A stretch of 64,000 nucleotides of DNA from Chamaea fasciata (Eukaryota > Chordata > Aves > Passeriformes > Sylviidae): contig JARCOQ010000005.1 in NCBI GenBank assembly GCA_029207755.1, positions 59,903,414-59,967,413 of the forward strand, given 5' to 3'. The first letter of the stretch is position 1, and every line of letters begins with the position of its first letter. This document shows positions 61,501-64,000 of this stretch, one piece after another. The translations under genes were made by a program, and so were the position numbers. The notes under the pieces are model-generated. The model searched no databases and was not told where the DNA came from. It worked only from the letters and a program-made list of their open reading frames with translations.

Positions 61501-64000
61501 AGAAAGAAAAAGGAGAAACACCTAAATTAAAAATAAAATTTTTAAAAAGCAAGAGAAAATTGTTTTGCCCTCTCTTTCCTTAAGAGGAACTGAATTCTCA
61601 GCTTCTGTGGAATTATTTGGAGGAATGTAGATTGATAATATTTAGACCTAGGGCACATCATCAGTATGTGTTTTTAGTATCTAAAAATAAGGACAGTGGA
61701 TAAAATAAACAGGTAGCTATGTACTGGAATTGGTGTTCAGAAATAAAATAAATCTTGTGAATATTTCCATTGTGCCAAAACAAATTCCTGGCAACAGTGA
61801 ATAACACAAATATTTTTTGTCTTTCAATCCTCATTAAATACTGGAAGAAACACAGAAAGATCACCTAACTATATTGGCATTTGTTCGGAAGCAAAGCTGT
61901 TGCTCTTATTGCTTGATGAAAAAGAAGTCTGGGGAGCAAGCATATTGCATTGTTTCATTTCCTCTAGCAGAAGTAGGTAAGAATAAGAATATGAAACTTG
62001 GCTTTCCTTTGGGTGACAGTTTAGTTTCAAGTTTAGCTATTGTTTAGGTGACGTATCTTCTGGTGAGTGGTATTTTGTAGGAGTCTTTAATTCAGAAAGG
62101 TCTGTGGAACGTGTATTGAGTTATGTCTCTTGTCAGCTGTCCTTACCTTTCAGCTTTATAGAAATATATAAGAAGCTTAATTGGACAGGAGAAGAGTTAT
62201 TTCATCTGAAAAGGGCTCATCCAGCCTTATGTCTGCTTTCTTGCGTTGTGTTTCTATTTATGTGAAATGAATAGATACCCTGTTGTTGAGTAGTTATTTT
62301 CTTGATTTCAAAGGTTATTAAAGCCCTGCTTAGTGGTGTGAGAAGGGAATGAACAGGCTGTTACAGTAACCTGCTTTGTTTAGGCTGAGGAGCAACTTAG
62401 GACAACAAAAATATTGCATAATAAGATTTTCATCTTTGTTCTGCACTGCAAAATATTAATGAGACTTTCCAGGTGTAGGTGAAATACTGTTCCTGAACTA
62501 ATGGGATTGAGTGAAACTGAGAACTTCAAGAGTTAAGAAGGGAAGAACCAAAATTATTAGGCTGTAAGCATGCAATATATGAGAGTTTAATAGATTTTTT
62601 TTTTTGTAAAGCTAAGATTGTTTTGGCCTTTTGATATATTGTTTTAGAAATTCTGCTGCATTGATAGCAGACTTACCCTGAAACATCTGCAAGGACTTTC
62701 AGTAGTTTGGTGTGGTTTTGTCTCCGGTTACATTAAGAAAACCTTTCCTATATGAGGCACTATTTCCCTCCAGTTGGGAACATAGCTGCAGTTCTAGTTT
62801 TAAGAATAATTTGTGGCTTAACAACTCCAACAAAACTTGGCATGCTTAAAATTCATTGTAATTTTACTGTGTATAGAGATTCTTCCAAGAAAAAAGCTCC
62901 ACAAAGCAAAAATCCTGGTCTGCCTTTCTCATGTGACTTTTTCATGTCTCTATAAAATGACTTAATATCTAGCTTCATGCACTGCTGTTATTTTTCATTG
63001 CTTAGTTCTCTAAATGCTGTTACTTGAGAAAATTGTTTTGCCTATTTGTGATTCCAGTACAAATAAACTGTGACTTGAAAAACTATCAACAGGAAGTTAT
63101 TGAGGTTTCTTGTATGCTCACTGTATGACAGCTGTGAACAGAAGAGTCATAGTAATAGAGAGAATGATCTTCAGGTAGTAGTCTCATCTCCTGTTGCAAG
63201 AAATATTTATTTCCTAAGTGGAATATAATTATTGGGAACACCGAAGTTGACTGATAGTTTAGTAGAGGAGAGTAGTGAAGGGAATGAAAAGGTTATATGT
63301 TGAGCACAAAATCTGAGGAAAGACTTGGTGTCAGCTGATAAACCATATTTGTGTATAAAATACCATTTTTATTTCTACGAGACCTGTAATCTACTTTGTT
63401 TAGTATCCATAGCTGTGAGTTTTGTTTGAAAGCCAATAATGAGGTGATTTGAGGTTTACGTTCTCGAAACAGTAGCAGGTTATTTTCGGATGGCAAAAGG
63501 CTGGTACAATATCATGCTAAAAAAATTAAAATTGATAGTTTCAGTACAATAAAATCTTGCTACTACCTGAGCTCTCCAGGATATTTTTTAAATAGCATGC
63601 CTTGGTTTGGCAAAGATATCATTTATTGTTTTGTTACTCTTCCCTTTGTACTCCTTTCCCTTTTTCAACTTCCTCTTTCAACTTACCTTGAATATTATTT
63701 TTTTCTCAAGGGACAAGGGTAAGGATGGAGAAATAAATTTTCTTTTTATCTTTTTCTCTTCCAAATAGTACTCCAGTTGTTTGGCTAGAAAATAAAAACA
63801 TGTGTTTGTTGTTACTGATGTAGGTTTTCAAATTCTATTATGCCATTCCAGTGTATAAAAACCAAATCTCAACATTCTTAGTGACTAAATATTGGCAGTA
63901 CTGTCCGTATGCAGATGCTGGAAGGAGATCTGGAACAGATTATAATCTAACTTTTAGAAATAAATAGAGCATGCACCATTAATATTTCACATAAAAGTGA
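58573..64000 (+). other. PARPBP: PARPBP intron after coding exon 8 (open at window end)
   Basis: 5.4 kb without a convincing next exon. Family members continue with a Lys/Ser-rich tail ending in a PCNA-binding motif; no in-phase candidate was found. The minus strand at about 60420-61320 looks coding-like but broken. No CR1 copy was recognised. Confidence 0.7.
60420..61320 (-). pseudogene. Possible decayed coding sequence, unidentified
   Basis: Three consecutive minus-strand frames (61318-61061, 60994-60797, 60618-60418) have polar, protein-like composition. The last ends HIKK-stop with AATAAA about 11 nt after it. Frames shift between blocks and stops interrupt. I do not recognise the protein. 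Chance open frames in AT-rich DNA remain a good alternative. Confidence 0.15.

Noticed and set aside
62752..62955. Candidate PARPBP exon 9 with a Lys/Ser-rich segment (SSKKKAPQSKNP)
   Set aside because: Exon 8 ends in phase 0. Every plausible upstream acceptor here enters the frame in phase 1, and reading it in phase 0 hits a stop within a few codons. Similarity to the family is marginal.
1..64000. Endogenous retrovirus, CRISPR, operon or prokaryotic defence system
   Set aside because: No paired LTRs, gag/pol/env-like reading frames, regularly spaced repeat-spacer array or bacterial gene organisation were seen. The only reverse-transcriptase sequence belongs to CR1 LINEs.
1..64000. tRNA, rRNA or snoRNA genes in the introns
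   Set aside because: I did not see a convincing tRNA A/B-box pair, rRNA segment or box C/D pair by eye. A covariance-model scan (tRNAscan-SE, Infernal/Rfam) would settle it.

Overview
The window is nuclear DNA from a bird. The evidence is a set of CR1-type LINE fragments (most ending in the GAATCA...GGTTGGAA signature of avian CR1), two GC-dense CpG islands in an otherwise AT-rich sequence, and spliced genes with GT-AG introns whose conceptual proteins match vertebrate WASHC3, NUP37 and PARPBP. The gene order (WASHC3 and NUP37 on the minus strand, PARPBP on the plus strand) is that of human 12q23.2. I cannot assign the species; nothing bacterial, viral or plasmid-like is present.

Region 1 (1-4.1 kb): the 5' end of WASHC3 (CCDC53) on the minus strand, with coding exons 1 and 2, intron 1, part of intron 2, and a CpG-island promoter. 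That promoter holds a near-consensus ZNF143/THAP11 site, and an 11-copy 13-bp minisatellite lies just upstream. Region 2 (4.24-8.28 kb): intergenic, no gene seen. Region 3 (8.28-29.5 kb): the complete NUP37 coding sequence on the minus strand. Nine coding exons add up to 981 bp, or 326 residues, which is the human length. The gene also has a spliced 5' leader and a poly(A) signal. Its introns carry CR1 fragments, a very young 217-bp tandem duplication and long homopolymers.

Region 4 (29.46-29.97 kb): a CpG island shared head to head by NUP37 and PARPBP. It contains an exact CDE-N4-CHR cell-cycle element, an inverted CCAAT box and an ETS site. Region 5 (30.97 kb to the window end): PARPBP (PARI/C12orf48) on the plus strand. 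Eight consecutive coding exons give 419 residues. The C-terminal exons, including the expected PCNA-binding end, are not found before 64000. Its 10-kb intron holds a small orphan CpG island next to an old 1.9-kb CR1 copy with a recognisable reverse-transcriptase core.

NUP37 (a Y-complex nucleoporin that also acts at kinetochores) and PARPBP (a PCNA-associated inhibitor of homologous recombination) both serve proliferating cells. The shared promoter with a G2/M-type element fits joint cell-cycle regulation, which is an inference. I found no convincing novel biological system. The most informative unexplained items are the CDE/CHR element, the intronic CpG island, the duplicated 217-bp unit and a coding-like minus-strand stretch near 60.4-61.3 kb.
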